Part shown: positions 1 through 11,327 of the stretch, piece after piece
How positions within the stretch are numbered: position 1 is the stretch's first letter
Layout of the letters: the number at the start of each line of letters is the position of its first letter
Source: Jacaranda mimosifolia
Lineage: Eukaryota > Streptophyta > Magnoliopsida > Lamiales > Bignoniaceae
Assembly (NCBI GenBank): GCA_018894105.1
Contig: CM032121.1
Span: forward strand, 7,916,507 to 7,980,506
Length of the DNA: 64,000 bases
Direction of reading: 5' to 3'
Translations under genes and position numbers: made by a program
The notes under the pieces: model-generated
What the model saw: only the letters and a program-made list of their open reading frames with translations
Told to the model about the DNA's origin: nothing
Databases searched by the model: none

Positions 1-399
1 CCTACTATCCAAAATACACTCAAAAGGCCCAAAATACCATCTCAATTGATTTTCTACCAATTTCCAATATCTAATCATCTCATTTTTTGGCCCCCTATCC
101 AATCTACATACACACATACACAAATAATTTAAAATATCAATTTCATTCTACCAATTTAACAAAAAAGTTATTGATGTGACATTTTGTCCCCTCCCAAAAT
201 ACAAATAAACAAACAATTTTCTTTCAATTTATTTGTTAAAATATTTTAACAAATTGCTCTAATTCATAAACAAACAAGCCCCTCGTCTTTCAGCATATTT
301 TCTTCTTCTTGTCCACGCCCCCCCAATCCCACCCAAAGTTCATCTAGTGCTAAGGCTAAAAAAATGAGACTACTCAGAGTCATTAAAAAATATATAGTG

Positions 400-770
400 T
401 TAATAACAAAAATAAGTAATAATATAAAAAATGTTATTAATAACATATATTAAATGATACGAGTTTTTATTTTGTCACTAATAATATTTTTTATAACAAT
501 AGTGGCACACTTATATGGACAACCTAGTGACATTCATTGTCTCTATAATTTGTGACAAAATTTTAATTGTTACTAAGTTGTCACTATATATGCGTAAGTG
601 ACTAATTGTCAATTATGATAGTTGAATTCTATTGTTGTCACTATAAATTTGTAAAAATCATTATGATGGCGACAAAAAATCTTTTATAACTTAATATATG
701 TAATTAGTGATAATTTCATTTTGCTACTTATTATTTTATAATTAAATTCTTTTTTGTTGTAGTAAGAATA
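400..770. mobile_element. CACTA-like non-autonomous remnant (copy A)
   Basis: The right edge reads tttttgttgtagta, the reverse complement of a CACTACAACAAA-type CACTA terminus with its last base changed. Inside are several scattered copies of ttgtcacta and its complement, which resemble the subterminal repeats of CACTA elements. No left terminus or target duplication was identified, and no transposase is present. The class is an inference from the end and the repeats. Confidence 0.35.
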
Positions 771-1251
771 ACACCATATACTTATTTCTATATTTGATAT
801 TGGAATCTTGTACTGGTAACTTTTGGCCTATGTAATTAGGCCTATAGCGTTGCTATCAACTGATATATATATATATATATACATACAGCTAAGGTAAGAC
901 TGAAAATTTCATAAAATTAATTGGTCAAACGGTACCTAACAAATGGAAAAAAATGGCATCAAATTGATGGGATTTCAATTTTTTCCACGGGAGTCTATCA
1001 GAATTATTAATTAGTTAACAAAAGGTCAACGTTGCCGTTCTTAATTTTGCCAATTTTCCTTATTGTCCCATCATTAATCCATTGATTGTGATTTGTGACT
1101 TCCACTTGCGTGATTTTCCAAAGAAGAAATATCAGACTTTATGTGGCTAATCCTATTGTATGCGATCACTTTGAATCTACAGTTTAATTAATATGAGCTT
1201 TTGTACGTAATTAGTGAGTTTGATTTGATTAAGTACTAATTAATTTGATGG

Positions 1252-1256
<5 letters not shown>

Positions 1257-1284
<28 letters not shown>

Positions 1285-1522
1285 TTTTTTTTTTTTTTTT
1301 TTTTTTAGAGAGAGAGAGCATTACAAATGACAAATGTTATCTTTTTAACAAAACAATATTTTTCTATACTCGAATTAAAGAAATACCTAGTTTCAAATCA
1401 AATAAATTAAAATATAAACTATACACACATATAAAGTACACAACGTGTCAATTACGGGTCTAACACAAAACCTCCCACTTAATAGGGGAGACGAATGCCA
1501 CTTGAACTACAAGCCACTGGGC
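1257..1522 (-). mobile_element. tRNA-derived SINE, only in copy A
   Basis: A 266-bp insertion absent from copies B and C. It is flanked by a perfect 13-bp target duplication, TTTGATGGATTAT (1244-1256 and 1523-1535). Read on the minus strand it starts GCCCAGTGGCTTGTAGTTC, resembling a tRNA-like A box. A B-box-like GTTAGACCC stretch follows, and the element ends in a GCTCTCTCTCT run, an A-tract and a (TAA)n tail. A relative lies at 53390-53520. Nothing in it is coding. Confidence 0.85.
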
Positions 1523-2154
1523 TTTGATGGATTATGTTTAGAAACAATAGAAAATATGATGGAAACAGAAGGAATTATCATTTTTGTATTTAAATTATCT
1601 GTTCAGTTGGTGAATAAAATGAATATGCATTTTTGTCTATTTTTAAGAAGCTCAAAAAGTGATGCTATTTTTTCTTTATTTATGTAAATGCACATTATGA
1701 TTCATTAGGCTTGAATTTCTAGCCTCACGCTTTATGTGTGAGATTTATACTACTGGACTAAAGCCAATCAACTAAAAATATGATGCTACTTGGAGGCTGT
1801 TTGATTCAATGCATTTAAAAGATTTTATATGTTTTCTACATCTCACAAGCACAATTTTGATGAAATAAAACATGGAACCCAACTTATAACATGCTAATAG
1901 TGATAATTTTGTAATGAATACATTAAAAAAAAAAAATTAAAATTTTGAAATAAATTATTTTTGTTTTACTTTTTTAAAAAGAGCTTATCAAATTCTAACA
2001 TAACAAGAAGAAAGGATACCATAGGCCTCAACATCATTGGTATAATCCATTCTTTAATACAAGTAATTTTTTTAATTAGATAATAAAAATACATGCACAC
2101 TTACGTATATAGGCATGCGTGTATTATTTTATTTTATTTTTTGTATATGATTAT

Positions 2155-2310
2155 AAGATTATATTGAAGCAGTTGATAGCATACATGCGAATATTCAACT
2201 ATCACAAGATTAGGTAATACCATACAACTACCACAAGATTATATTGAAGCAATTGATAGCATACATGCGAATATTCAACTGTCACAAGATTAGGTAATAC
2301 CATACATTGA
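2155..2310. repeat. 80-bp tandem duplication in copy A
   Basis: Two head-to-tail units beginning aagattatattgaagca start at 2155 and 2235 (period 80). They differ by only a few bases. Copies B and C have a single unit, so the duplication arose after the segmental event. Confidence 0.85.
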
Positions 2311-3361
2311 ATCGGATGTGAAAGTTATGCTACTCATGAAAATATTTTTGCACAATTGTAGTTTCAACATTGGTTTTACATTTATTTGGGATGAAAGACT
2401 TGTCACTATATAATATGATATTTGGAGAAGTTATTTTTAGACGAATCTCAATTTTTTGGTTCGAAAAGGGAAAAAAGTATTACTTATAAATTGATTTCAG
2501 ATACTCATAAATACAATATGTATGGATTTTTAATAGGAGGAATTAAAAATATAAGATATCATTTTAAAAATTTATGTTGAGTTAGAAATATGAAGAAAAT
2601 TATAATTATCATTCTTTATGTAAACATAATTTGTTCAGTAAATTCATTTATAGCTCATACATGTGATCAATTAGAATTTTTGTAGTACTTTTAAATTTTA
2701 ATAGCCCCTTTTAATTATACGTGGATTTAGTTTATTTTAAATAACATAATAGTTTTTGGGAAAATTTTCCTTGATAATTTATTGGTACATAACATATATA
2801 GCACGAATGTGCTGATATTTAGTGGAGGTAGCTAATGCAATATGGAATTATAATAATGATTATTTTTAAAAAAAAAACTATTATGCTCTATTTACCTTTT
2901 TTCATGTGCATCGAAAAAAAAGGAAACAATTAGTTAATTTGATGATAAACTATGATAGTTTGAACAAAATTAAAATCCTGTTAATGTTATTAAATGCGGC
3001 CTAAAGGCAATGTTAATTTATATGACTAAAAATATATAGTCATTGTAATTAAATATTGATCATATATCTAATTATATCAATACTCAACTAGTAGGAAAAA
3101 TTATTGACCATATAGTTAATATTAATATTAGAATAATACGAAAAAAATCCAACCATATATCTAAAAATTAATATTCAACCAATATGGCACATTGTAAATT
3201 ATAATATTTTGATTCAGTCTTGTAAGATCGTCTCAAAAAAATTTGAGGTTTAAGGCAAAACATGAAAATAAGGCCATAATATATTGAATATAAATTTAAA
3301 TTTATAAAAAATTAAACATATAGTGCACTAATTAAGCATTTCGTATGCCAAAAAAAAAAAA

Positions 3362-3722
3362 TCATAAAAATATTACTATTGAAATTTTATTTTTTCTAAC
3401 TATTTGAGATGCATTTATATAATCAATTTCTTCTAATATTTTGTACCTAATTGACAACATAGCCAATCCATTCAATCTTCTTTGAAACATTGTTGACCCA
3501 AGGTAAGATTTTTTTATTGGTTTCAATTTTGAAAAACTTCTTTCAACAGAAACAATAGTTAGATGAATAGTTAAAAGCATCTATAGATGATATATGCATT
3601 TAAAAAAAATATTTTTTATTTTATAAAATATCTCAATTGATGTATTATCTTTCACTTGTACAATTTCTCTTAACCCTTTCAATCTTATTATTAAAAAAAA
3701 AAAAACTTAACCTATCAATATC
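3362..3722 (-). pseudogene. hAT transposase C-terminal fragment (copy A)
   Basis: The minus strand encodes the C-terminal dimerisation region of a plant hAT-type transposase of the kind often annotated zinc finger MYM-type. The open part (3362-3580) contains SVERSFSKLKPIKKSYLGST followed by QRRLNGLAMLSI, close to the family motif around ERSFSKLKLIKSYLRS. Just upstream, in another frame near 3620-3715, LKGLREIVQVKDNTSIEIF continues the same domain, so a frameshift separates the two. More decayed similarity may run to about 3900. No zinc finger, catalytic core or terminal repeats were found. It is a remnant shared with copy B. Confidence 0.75.
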
Positions 3723-4380
3723 AGAATTACTATTATGTCTTAAATAACATTAATATTAAGACAATATTTTTTTAAATTTTAATCTTCTAATGATCTCAAT
3801 TTTTTACCACTAAATAGAAAATAAAAAATGTCTTTATACATTTTAAAATGCTTTAATCTACTTTGAAGTGAAAAAAATAGTTTTATCTATTATGTATAAG
3901 AAAGAATCAATTTAAAAAGATTTTTGTTTAAAAAAAAAAAAATGACCTTCATTGTGAAAGATAATTGAAGTTAATGTTATTTAATAAAATAATATTGGAA
4001 TGTTATTCAATGATTAACATTGAAAAGAGATTATTAATCAGTACTGAAAAGAAAAAAGTAGTTAAGATTTTGATAAATAAAACATTAGGAATTTAAAAAG
4101 ATAGAGGATATTCAAGAGAATTATCGAGATAATAAAATTTAATGTTAATTATATTTTTAATTATAATTAATTAATTAGTTATTGTAACTTTAAATAATAA
4201 AACCTCTAAATTGGATGTCTTATACTTTTTTAAGCCCAAAATTTATAAAAAAAATGTACCAGGCAACTAAATTGAGGAGCTTCTATTTTTTAAAGTTTAA
4301 AATGTTAAAAAATATAAAATAGGCCTTATATTTTTCTTTTTGAGGTTTAAAATATAAAAGCAAAAATATATGCATGATGC

Positions 4381-5121
4381 GGGTAAATTGCATTCTTGAT
4401 CCCACAACTTAGGCCATTTTCGATTTTGGTTCCATTCTTCTGCACTTTCTCACATTGCATCCCATAAGTCCATTTTTTTCTCAATTTAAGGCCTGAAAGG
4501 GGGTTCCGTCCAATAATTAACGGAGAAGTCACGTGCCACTCACGTGGCCGTTAAAATTGTTGCTTTCTTGGTCCCATAAGTTAGGCCCGTTTGCATTTTT
4601 GGTCCCAACGATAGTTTCAATAAATTTTTGCAGAAGAAGAAAGAAAAATAGCAGCAAGTGAAGGTGCCATTTATTTTTGTGGCACACCGTCTTCATTAAA
4701 AACCTCATGGACAAATGAAAATCCAAATAGGAGGTTTCATGGTTGTGCTTCCATGAATAATAGATGTGGTTTCTTTGTTTGGAAAGACCCTCAAATGTGT
4801 GAAAGAACAAGACAAGTGATACTTGGGTTGTAGGATGTTGAATGTAATGAAGAAAAGTTGTTAAAACTTCAAAAAAAATTATTGGAGCTATCGTTGGGAC
4901 CAAAAATGCAAACGAGCCTAACTTATGGGACCAAAAAAGCAACAATTTTAACGGCCACGTGAGTGGCACGTGACTTCTCCGTTAATTATTGGACGGAACC
5001 CTCTTTCAGGACTTAAATTGAGAAAAAAATTGACTTATGGAATGCAATGTGAGAAAATGCAAAAGAATGGAACCAAAATAAAAAACGGCCTAAGTTGTGG
5101 GACCAAAAATGCAATTTACCC
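4381..5121. mobile_element. Pack-MULE with 234-bp terminal inverted repeats
   Basis: A 741-bp insertion present only in copy A. It begins GGGTAAATTGCATTCTTGAT and ends with the near-complement TGCAATTTACCC. The terminal inverted repeats run 4381-4614 and 4888-5121, 234 bp each. A perfect 10-bp target duplication, TGCATGATGC, flanks it (4371-4380 and 5122-5131). Long TIRs plus a 9-10-bp duplication identify a Mutator-like element. It has no transposase. Its 273-bp core holds a fragment of a cellular zinc-finger gene, which makes it a Pack-MULE. Confidence 0.9.
4645..4833 (+). pseudogene. Captured GRF-type zinc-finger fragment
   Basis: Inside the Pack-MULE the plus strand reads through about 62 codons to a TAG at 4831. 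The peptide includes KTSWTNENPNRRFHGCA and then RCGFFVWKDPQMCERTR, the hallmark order of the GRF zinc finger (SWT..NPGRRF, a Cys, then CGFF.W.D). The domain normally opens with C-x-C-G; here it reads Y-F-C-G, so the first expected zinc ligand looks lost. Further coiled-coil-like codons (EEKLLKLQKKLLEL) follow the stop. In plants this finger typically lies in small proteins with a C-terminal coiled coil, which fits the residues after the stop. No start codon is evident. The ORF is probably non-functional but could be transcribed from the element. Confidence 0.75.
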
Positions 5122-5361
5122 TGCATGATGCCTCCAAAACTTGAAGGCCTAAGGCGATTGCCTTTCTTTGCTAAAGATTGAGTCACCCCTGTGGACTTGA
5201 TCTAGGCAATAAATTTGCTACCGTATTCTTATTTTTGTCAAAAAAAAAGAGATCCAATTAAACTTTCATTTGGAACTAAACTAATTATAATTTATATTTC
5301 TAAAAATATTCCAAAAATTATATATGATTTGGAAATATAACAATATGTCGAGAAATAGCTT

Positions 5362-5405
5362 TGTGTGTGTGTGTGTGTGTGTGTATGTGTGTGTGTGTGT
5401 GTGTG
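5362..5405. repeat. (GT)n microsatellite
   Basis: An almost pure GT tract with one TATG interruption. It is much shorter at the matching place in copy B (about 33390-33402), so it differs in length between the copies. Confidence 0.9.
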
Positions 5406-5616
5406 GTAACATGTCGAGAAATAGCTAGTACATGGCCTAAGGTATATATGTCCTTTTTAGTTATTATGGCAATATAAAGTGCTTATTGTACCATACAATG
5501 TGATGTCTTACAAATTAAACAATATTCTATAATAAGATTTTGTATCTCATTTTATGTAATTATTTTAAAAATTTATTTTAAAATAAAATTCAATATTTCA
5601 TAAATTTTAAAACGTA

Positions 5617-7749
5617 TCTAATATATATAAAGTAAAATGATGTTCAATCCTATTTTAAGTATATTTTCTATGTGGCAATGATATGGATAAATTAGTTTTG
5701 TTTATATTTGCCATGTCAATATATTCCATATATAATATATGTAACTCCTTATAACATATTTTTATATTTATCTTTTCTTTATGCCAATATATGTCCATAT
5801 ATAATATATATGCAACTTTCTAAATTAATTTTTGTAACTCTCTATATTAATATATAATTTTTGTGACTCCTTCTTATATTATTAATTTTATTTCTTTTAC
5901 CTATGTCAACATATATATACATAATATTCTATCAATATTTATTTTAATATTAATGTAAATGACATTAGTTCATCTTTTGTAATTTCATATTTAATTTTGA
6001 TAAATATTCAATATACATACATATTAATATATATATATATATATTAATGCGTATAATTTTTATATTAACTTTTGTAACTCCTTATTTAATTTTAATATAC
6101 AGTTTTTGACTTTTGTACTCCTTTCTATATATATTGTCTAATAGTTTTTTTCTAATATTTATCATTTGCGTTCTCAAATTGGATTTGTTGAATAATTATA
6201 GATAAACACATATAACTAGGAATATACATAAGTCCATTTGTCAATATAATTTAATAGACTTTTCTTACTTAAGTTAAAAATCCTAACAATAGTTTATATT
6301 ATGAAAATAATATGAATATACAATTTACTATTTCAAAGTAGAACAATATTTATCTTTTTCTTTTCTCCACCTTTATAAAATCAATCTTTTTGTGAATTAA
6401 ACTTTATTTTCTTGAAAATGCACATGTTTTATCTTATATATATATATATATATCATTTTTATATTATTTTAATTTTTATATTTATGAACCAAGATAAATA
6501 CTTAGAAAAAAATTTAAGTTCTAACTTAAGTACCTTTTTATGTGGTAGTGACATGTATAAATTAATTTTATCTATTTTTTTTCATGTCAACGTGTTTTTA
6601 TATTTGATGTCCTAACAATATTTATTTTAATATTAATATAAAAAACTATACTAATTCATTTTTATAACTACATGTTTAATTTTAATAAATACTCAATGTA
6701 TGTTTATGTATGTATGTTAACATAAATGAAACTCTTTATAATAATTTTTTTAACTCTCTTTACAATATATAATTTTTGTAAATTCTTATTTTATTGTCTA
6801 ATATTTATGTTTTTAATATAATTATGGATGATCATATACATATATATCATATTGTGCATACATATATATAGGTGTATTTATCAATATTGCAATTTAATTA
6901 TTATGTCTTGCTCCATATATATTGTGCATATATACATTTTTTATATATGAAGTATTTTAATAATATGAAATTTATTATAATTTAATTTTAAGTATTATGT
7001 TATGTTATTTCATGAGTTATCTCTTATTCCATAATTAATTTAATATGTTAATTAAGTTAAATCATAGTTGGAAAAATTCATAAATCTAACCTAAAAATCT
7101 TTAAAAGTATATGCACTAAAATATTCTAAAAATACAATTTACTATTTAAAAATATAAAAATATTTGCCTTCTTTCTACTCCAATTCTATACGATCATTCC
7201 TAGATATGTTAAAACTTATTTTTTTCCCTTAAGATGCATGTATGTACAGTACTCATATATTTTTCTAATGTTTTAATTTTCATGTTGATGAATCAAGATC
7301 ATTTATAAAAAAAGAAATTTGAAGTCCTTATGGTATGAGTTAAAATATTTTGTCTTCTACTACCTAAGTTTATTTTTTTGATGTTAAATTCTTTAATTTC
7401 TTTAAACTAAGTCAATGTTAAAGTGATTTTTTTAATTTTTTTTTTTGTCTTATATATATATATATATTGTGAATAGTTTATTGAATTTATAAATAGCTTA
7501 ATATTTAATCATTAATTTCTATGTATAAATACATTAATGCATGGGATTTAATTTGATAAACATAAATTTTGTCATATAAAATATTGTTATGTCTTATTTA
7601 CATAATCAATTAGATTATATTTAACAATCTTTTTATTTTTTTAAAGTATTATATTTACAAAATATTAATATTTAAACTGTAATTAAAATTAAATAAAATA
7701 AAAAATTAAACTTATCGTGCGTTGCAATGCATGGACTAATAATAACTAG
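5617..7749 (+). mobile_element. Non-autonomous Helitron, 2.1 kb (copy A)
   Basis: The element begins TCTAATATATATAAAG directly after an A and ends ACTAATAATAACTAG directly before a T, the A/T insertion site and TC...CTRR ends of Helitrons. A short hairpin-forming stretch (CGTGCGTTGCAATGCATG) lies about 15 bp before the end. It has no Rep/helicase and no recognisable gene fragment. An internal imperfect repeat is visible (5640-5720 resembles 6520-6600). Its 3' end is 153 bp upstream of the P450 start codon, so it forms the distal promoter region. It is shared with copy B. Confidence 0.85.
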
Positions 7750-7837
7750 TTATAAATGTATTTTAAACTCGCCCTTGGAAAAATTGCATCACTTGGATAA
7801 TGAGCGCTACTTTTCAACATTAAAAACTTGCAACATA

Positions 7838-7902
7838 ATTGGTCACACAGATTATATAATGAAAACTCACATTAATTTAAGCTAGCAATCAAAAAATCAA
7901 CC
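7838..7902 (+). promoter_or_regulatory. Core promoter and leader of the intact P450
   Basis: TATATAA at 7853-7859 lies 44 bp before the ATG, and an inverted CCAAT box (ATTGG, 7838-7842) lies just upstream. A plant start site about 30 bp past the TATA box would leave a leader of only about 15-20 nt. The block from about 7811 to the ATG is nearly identical in copy B. Sequence further upstream differs. Confidence 0.55.
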
Positions 7903-10137
7903 ATGGAATTGATCAGCTCAGCCATCTGTGGAGCCATTGCCTTCTTTCTTCTTTTCTACTATTACTTGCTTTGGTCATGTCCTGCTAAGCCAAAAACCAA
8001 TATATACAAAGCGCCACCTGAAGCTGGCAGCGCACGGCCATTGACAGGTCATCTCCACCTCCTGGGTGGTGGCTCCTCCGCCAAACTTCCACACTTCAAC
8101 TTAGGAGCCCTGGCGGACAAGTACGGGCCTGTTTTCACCATCCGGCTCGGCGTACGCCGAGCTGTCGTGGTGAGCAACGGTGGGTTGGCCAGAGAATTGT
8201 TCACCACCTGCGACGTCGCTATTTCATCCCGTCCGAGGTTGAGGGCAGCCAAACACTTGGGCTACAATTTCGCCATGTTCGGGTTCTCTCCATACGGCCC
8301 ATACTGGCGTGAGCTGCGCAAGCTGATCTCTGTTGAGCTTCTCTCGAGCCGTAGAGTCGAGCTGCTGAGCCACGTACGTGTCTCAGAAACTGTGCTGTCT
8401 ATAAACGAGCTTTGTAAGCTCTGGGAGGAGAAAAGGGATTCGTCCGGCCGCGTATTGGTGGACATGAAGAAATGGTTCTCGAACTTGAATTTGAATGTGA
8501 TCCTTAGGATGGTGGCCGGAAAGAGATTTTATGGTGATGATTCGGAGGAGACGCGGAGGTGCCGGGAGGTGATGAGGGATTTCTTCCACTTGGCGGCGAT
8601 GTTCGTGGCGGCGGACGTTTTGCCTTATCTTGGGTGGCTGGATTTAGGTGGATATGAGAAGAGAATGAAGGGAACTGCGAAAGAATTGGACAGAATTGTT
8701 GGAGGGTGGTTGGCGGAGCATCGGGCAAAGGAATATTCCGGCGAGAACGATAAGCCGCAGGATTTCATGGATGTGATGCTCCAAGTTGTACGAGGCGCAG
8801 ATTTTCAAGGTCAATACGATGCCGATACCATCATCAAAGCTACGTGTGAGGTATATATACCTATGCTTTCTGCAGTTAAATTCTCCAGACAAACAATATA
8901 GGGTGTTTGTTTGCAACCTAGCTATTATATATCTACTGAGATTATTTTAGAATATTATATATATAACTATTGGATAATTTACATTAATTTTGTTGGTACA
9001 ACTACTATTAAGATTGTTTGGATCTTCTGTGTGTGTGTTTTTTGCTTTTTATAAGAGGATTTTGATTAAATTGTTAGTCTAAAATGTGTTTCCTAAAATT
9101 CATTATTACTATTATAGCATATAGTATCTCATCTCATATCGCTTAGAATTATTGAATCAATATGTGTAAAGTAGAATCATTTTGCTTTGAAAGAGCCTTG
9201 GACAGAGAATTGGCAAAATAATTTTTTCATCCTTTGTTCTATGTACCGACCTGGTACTCATTTAAAGTCTTCTCAATGTCCCGATACATGAAATCAAGGA
9301 AGAAGACAAACAATGAAACTCTCCTCCCTAAGAGCGTGGGGAGTTCGTATAACTTATTTTAAAATTCTATTACTTTTAATCATATTAATTATAAAATTAT
9401 TTTTACTGAGATATATATCTTATCGGTTTCATGATTTTATTTTATTTAAATATTTTGAAAAATTTTATTTCCAAAAAATTCTAACAATAATTTACTTCAA
9501 TTGACTTGGATAGAATTTAATTGTTGGTGGAAGCGACACTATTACAGTCACGTTAGTATGGGCCCTTTCCCTCTTACTAAACAATCGTCACGTCCTAAAA
9601 ATGGCTCAAGAAGAATTAGACAAGCACATAGGAAAACAAAGGCGAGTGAATGAATCAGATCTGAGCAACCTAGTCTATCTCCATGCTATTATTGAGGAGA
9701 CTCTGAGATTATACCCAGCAGCCCCCTTATCAGGGACACGGGAGTTCACTCAAGACACCAGTGTAGGAGGCTACCATATTCCTAAAGGTACGTGGCTAAT
9801 AGTCAACTTGTGGAAGTTGCATAGAGATCCAAACGTGTGGCTGGATGATGCCTTGGAGTTTAAGCCGGAGAGGTTTCTTAGTACACACAGAAATATAGAT
9901 GTTAAGGGCAATGATTTTGAGTTTATCCCATTTGGTGCTGGTCGAAGGATTTGCCCCGGGGCCAATTTAGGCATACAGATGGTGCATTTGGTGTTGGCTA
10001 ATTTGTTGCAGGCTTTTGAAATTTCGATGGTGTCTGATGAAATGGTTGATATGACTGAAAGTGCTGGATTGACAAATATGAAAGCCACACCACTTGATGT
10101 TCTTGTTGCCCCAAGATTATCTCCTGGTCTTTATTAG
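7903..10137 (+). CDS. Cytochrome P450, CYP82 family, two exons, intact
   Basis: A membrane-anchored monooxygenase of the endoplasmic reticulum. Exon 1 is 7903-8850 (316 codons) and exon 2 is 9514-10137; the 663-bp intron is phase 0 with gt...ag borders. The product of 523 residues is the usual length for the family. Residues 3-24 form the N-terminal anchor, followed by a proline hinge (APPEAG). The C-helix W..R is in [12 protein letters not shown]. The I-helix begins [13 protein letters not shown] at the start of exon 2. ExxR is EETLR, the PERF motif is FKPERF, and the haem loop [10 protein letters not shown] is intact. The hinge, the [14 protein letters not shown] block and the C-terminal [15 protein letters not shown] point to CYP82. 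Known CYP82 enzymes oxidise flavones, alkaloids or homoterpenes; the substrate here cannot be read from sequence. One oddity is the I-helix GGSDTI, where the family usually has GGSDTT. Confidence 0.9.
8851..9513 (+). other. Intron of the CYP82-like gene
   Basis: The intron starts gtatat after codon GAG and ends gacttggatag before AATTTAATTG. Without the splice the exon 1 frame runs on only to a TAG at 8899, so the intron is needed to reach the I-helix and haem loop. The position, before the I-helix, is that of the conserved CYP82 intron. Confidence 0.85.
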
Positions 10138-10374
10138 GTCAAGAACAATTTGATGGCTTGTAATTTTGGTGTTATGATGTCTATATATCAATGCTTTCGA
10201 GTTTTAATTATGCATTTATTTTTGTTTATTAAGGTTGACCTTTTTTTTATTGATTAATTAGCGGCCTCCGCATGCAATCCCTGCGTATGTAAGTAATTTT
10301 TAAGTGATGTAGTTTTATTTTAAATTTTTTTCATTTAGTACAATAAAAACTAACTGATAAAATAATAATAATTA

Positions 10375-10375
<1 letters not shown>

Positions 10376-10417
<42 letters not shown>

Positions 10418-10419
10418 GG
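10376..10419. repeat. (ATT)n microsatellite
   Basis: ATT/TAT trinucleotide tract inside the minus-strand Helitron. The matching place in copy B has a shorter mixed ATA/ATT tract (about 40643-40675). Confidence 0.9.
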
Positions 10420-10883
10420 GCAACTAAGAGATTATACAAACAAAATTTGGTGAGAAATAAGTTGTCAATGGAACTAATAATATGCATGAAGCTCTCATCC
10501 AAGTATGGCCATCAACCCACTAATCATTAAAAATGTAAAAATAGATAATGGCTAATCGTTAAAATAAATATACAATGAAACAGAAAGAAACAGATAAAAA
10601 AGAAGGACTTGATAAAAAATAGAGTTTGGTATACTCGTGCTCTTTTCCTCTATTTGTCTTTCAACTTGCTAGTGTATTTCGGTTTCTGGTATATTAATCT
10701 TCATTTGGTTACGGTTGCCTTATCTCGACTTCTTGCAATATTTACTGTTAATATTCTATGGACACACTCATTAGTTTCAAGGTTTCAGAAATAAGAAATC
10801 CTATCATGTATTGCAAGTGTGCACCATATATATTCTTTTCTAGACAACCACAATGTAGAGTTTGAAATGAAAAAGTACCCAAA

Positions 10884-11300
10884 TGTTGATTTTGACTTGA
10901 AGTTTGGGCTGAATTGATGAGAACTGGAAGAAAAATGGATCAAAACGGCGCGAGGGCCTATGGGCTGTTTTGAGTTTTCGGGCCTTGGGCTTCGTTTTTC
11001 GGGTATATATTTGGCGTTTTCTTCCGGGACAAAGGGAGACAGACATAACACGAGGGTTTCTATACTACTTTTGAGTTAGTTTCTCAAGATGGAGTTTAGA
11101 ACGAGGGTGTTAGGTGTTCTCGTGAGATTTGTGGGATTCAAGTTTTTACTTGTTACTTGATTTGAGATTAATAAAATTTCTTTTCTTTGTCTGGTGGATT
11201 AAGCACATTGCCGAACCACGTTAAATCTTGTTGTCATATTTCATCGAATTACTTTACTATTATTTCATAGTTTTAACAATAGATCCTCTTGGTTTCAACA
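10884..11300 (+). repeat. 5' LTR of copia, copy A
   Basis: 417 bp from TGTTGATTTTGACTTG to GGTTTCAACA. It contains ttttcgggtatatattt, a likely TATA region near 10997-11013, and an aataaaa polyadenylation-like signal near 11170. Confidence 0.9.
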
Positions 11301-11327
11301 AATTAGTACCAGAGTAGGTTGGATAAG

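Noticed and set aside
1245..1463. Plus-strand frame with poly-Tyr/Phe
   Set aside because: Product of an ATT/T tract at the SINE tail.
4529..4969. 146-codon minus-strand frame across the Pack-MULE
   Set aside because: It overlaps the terminal inverted repeats and runs antisense to the GRF finger frame, which has clear family motifs.
9313..9504. Open frame in the P450 intron (and its copy at 39591-39782)
   Set aside because: It lies wholly in the intron and is a hydrophobic AT-rich frame with no family resemblance; similarity between copies is that of the whole duplicated intron.
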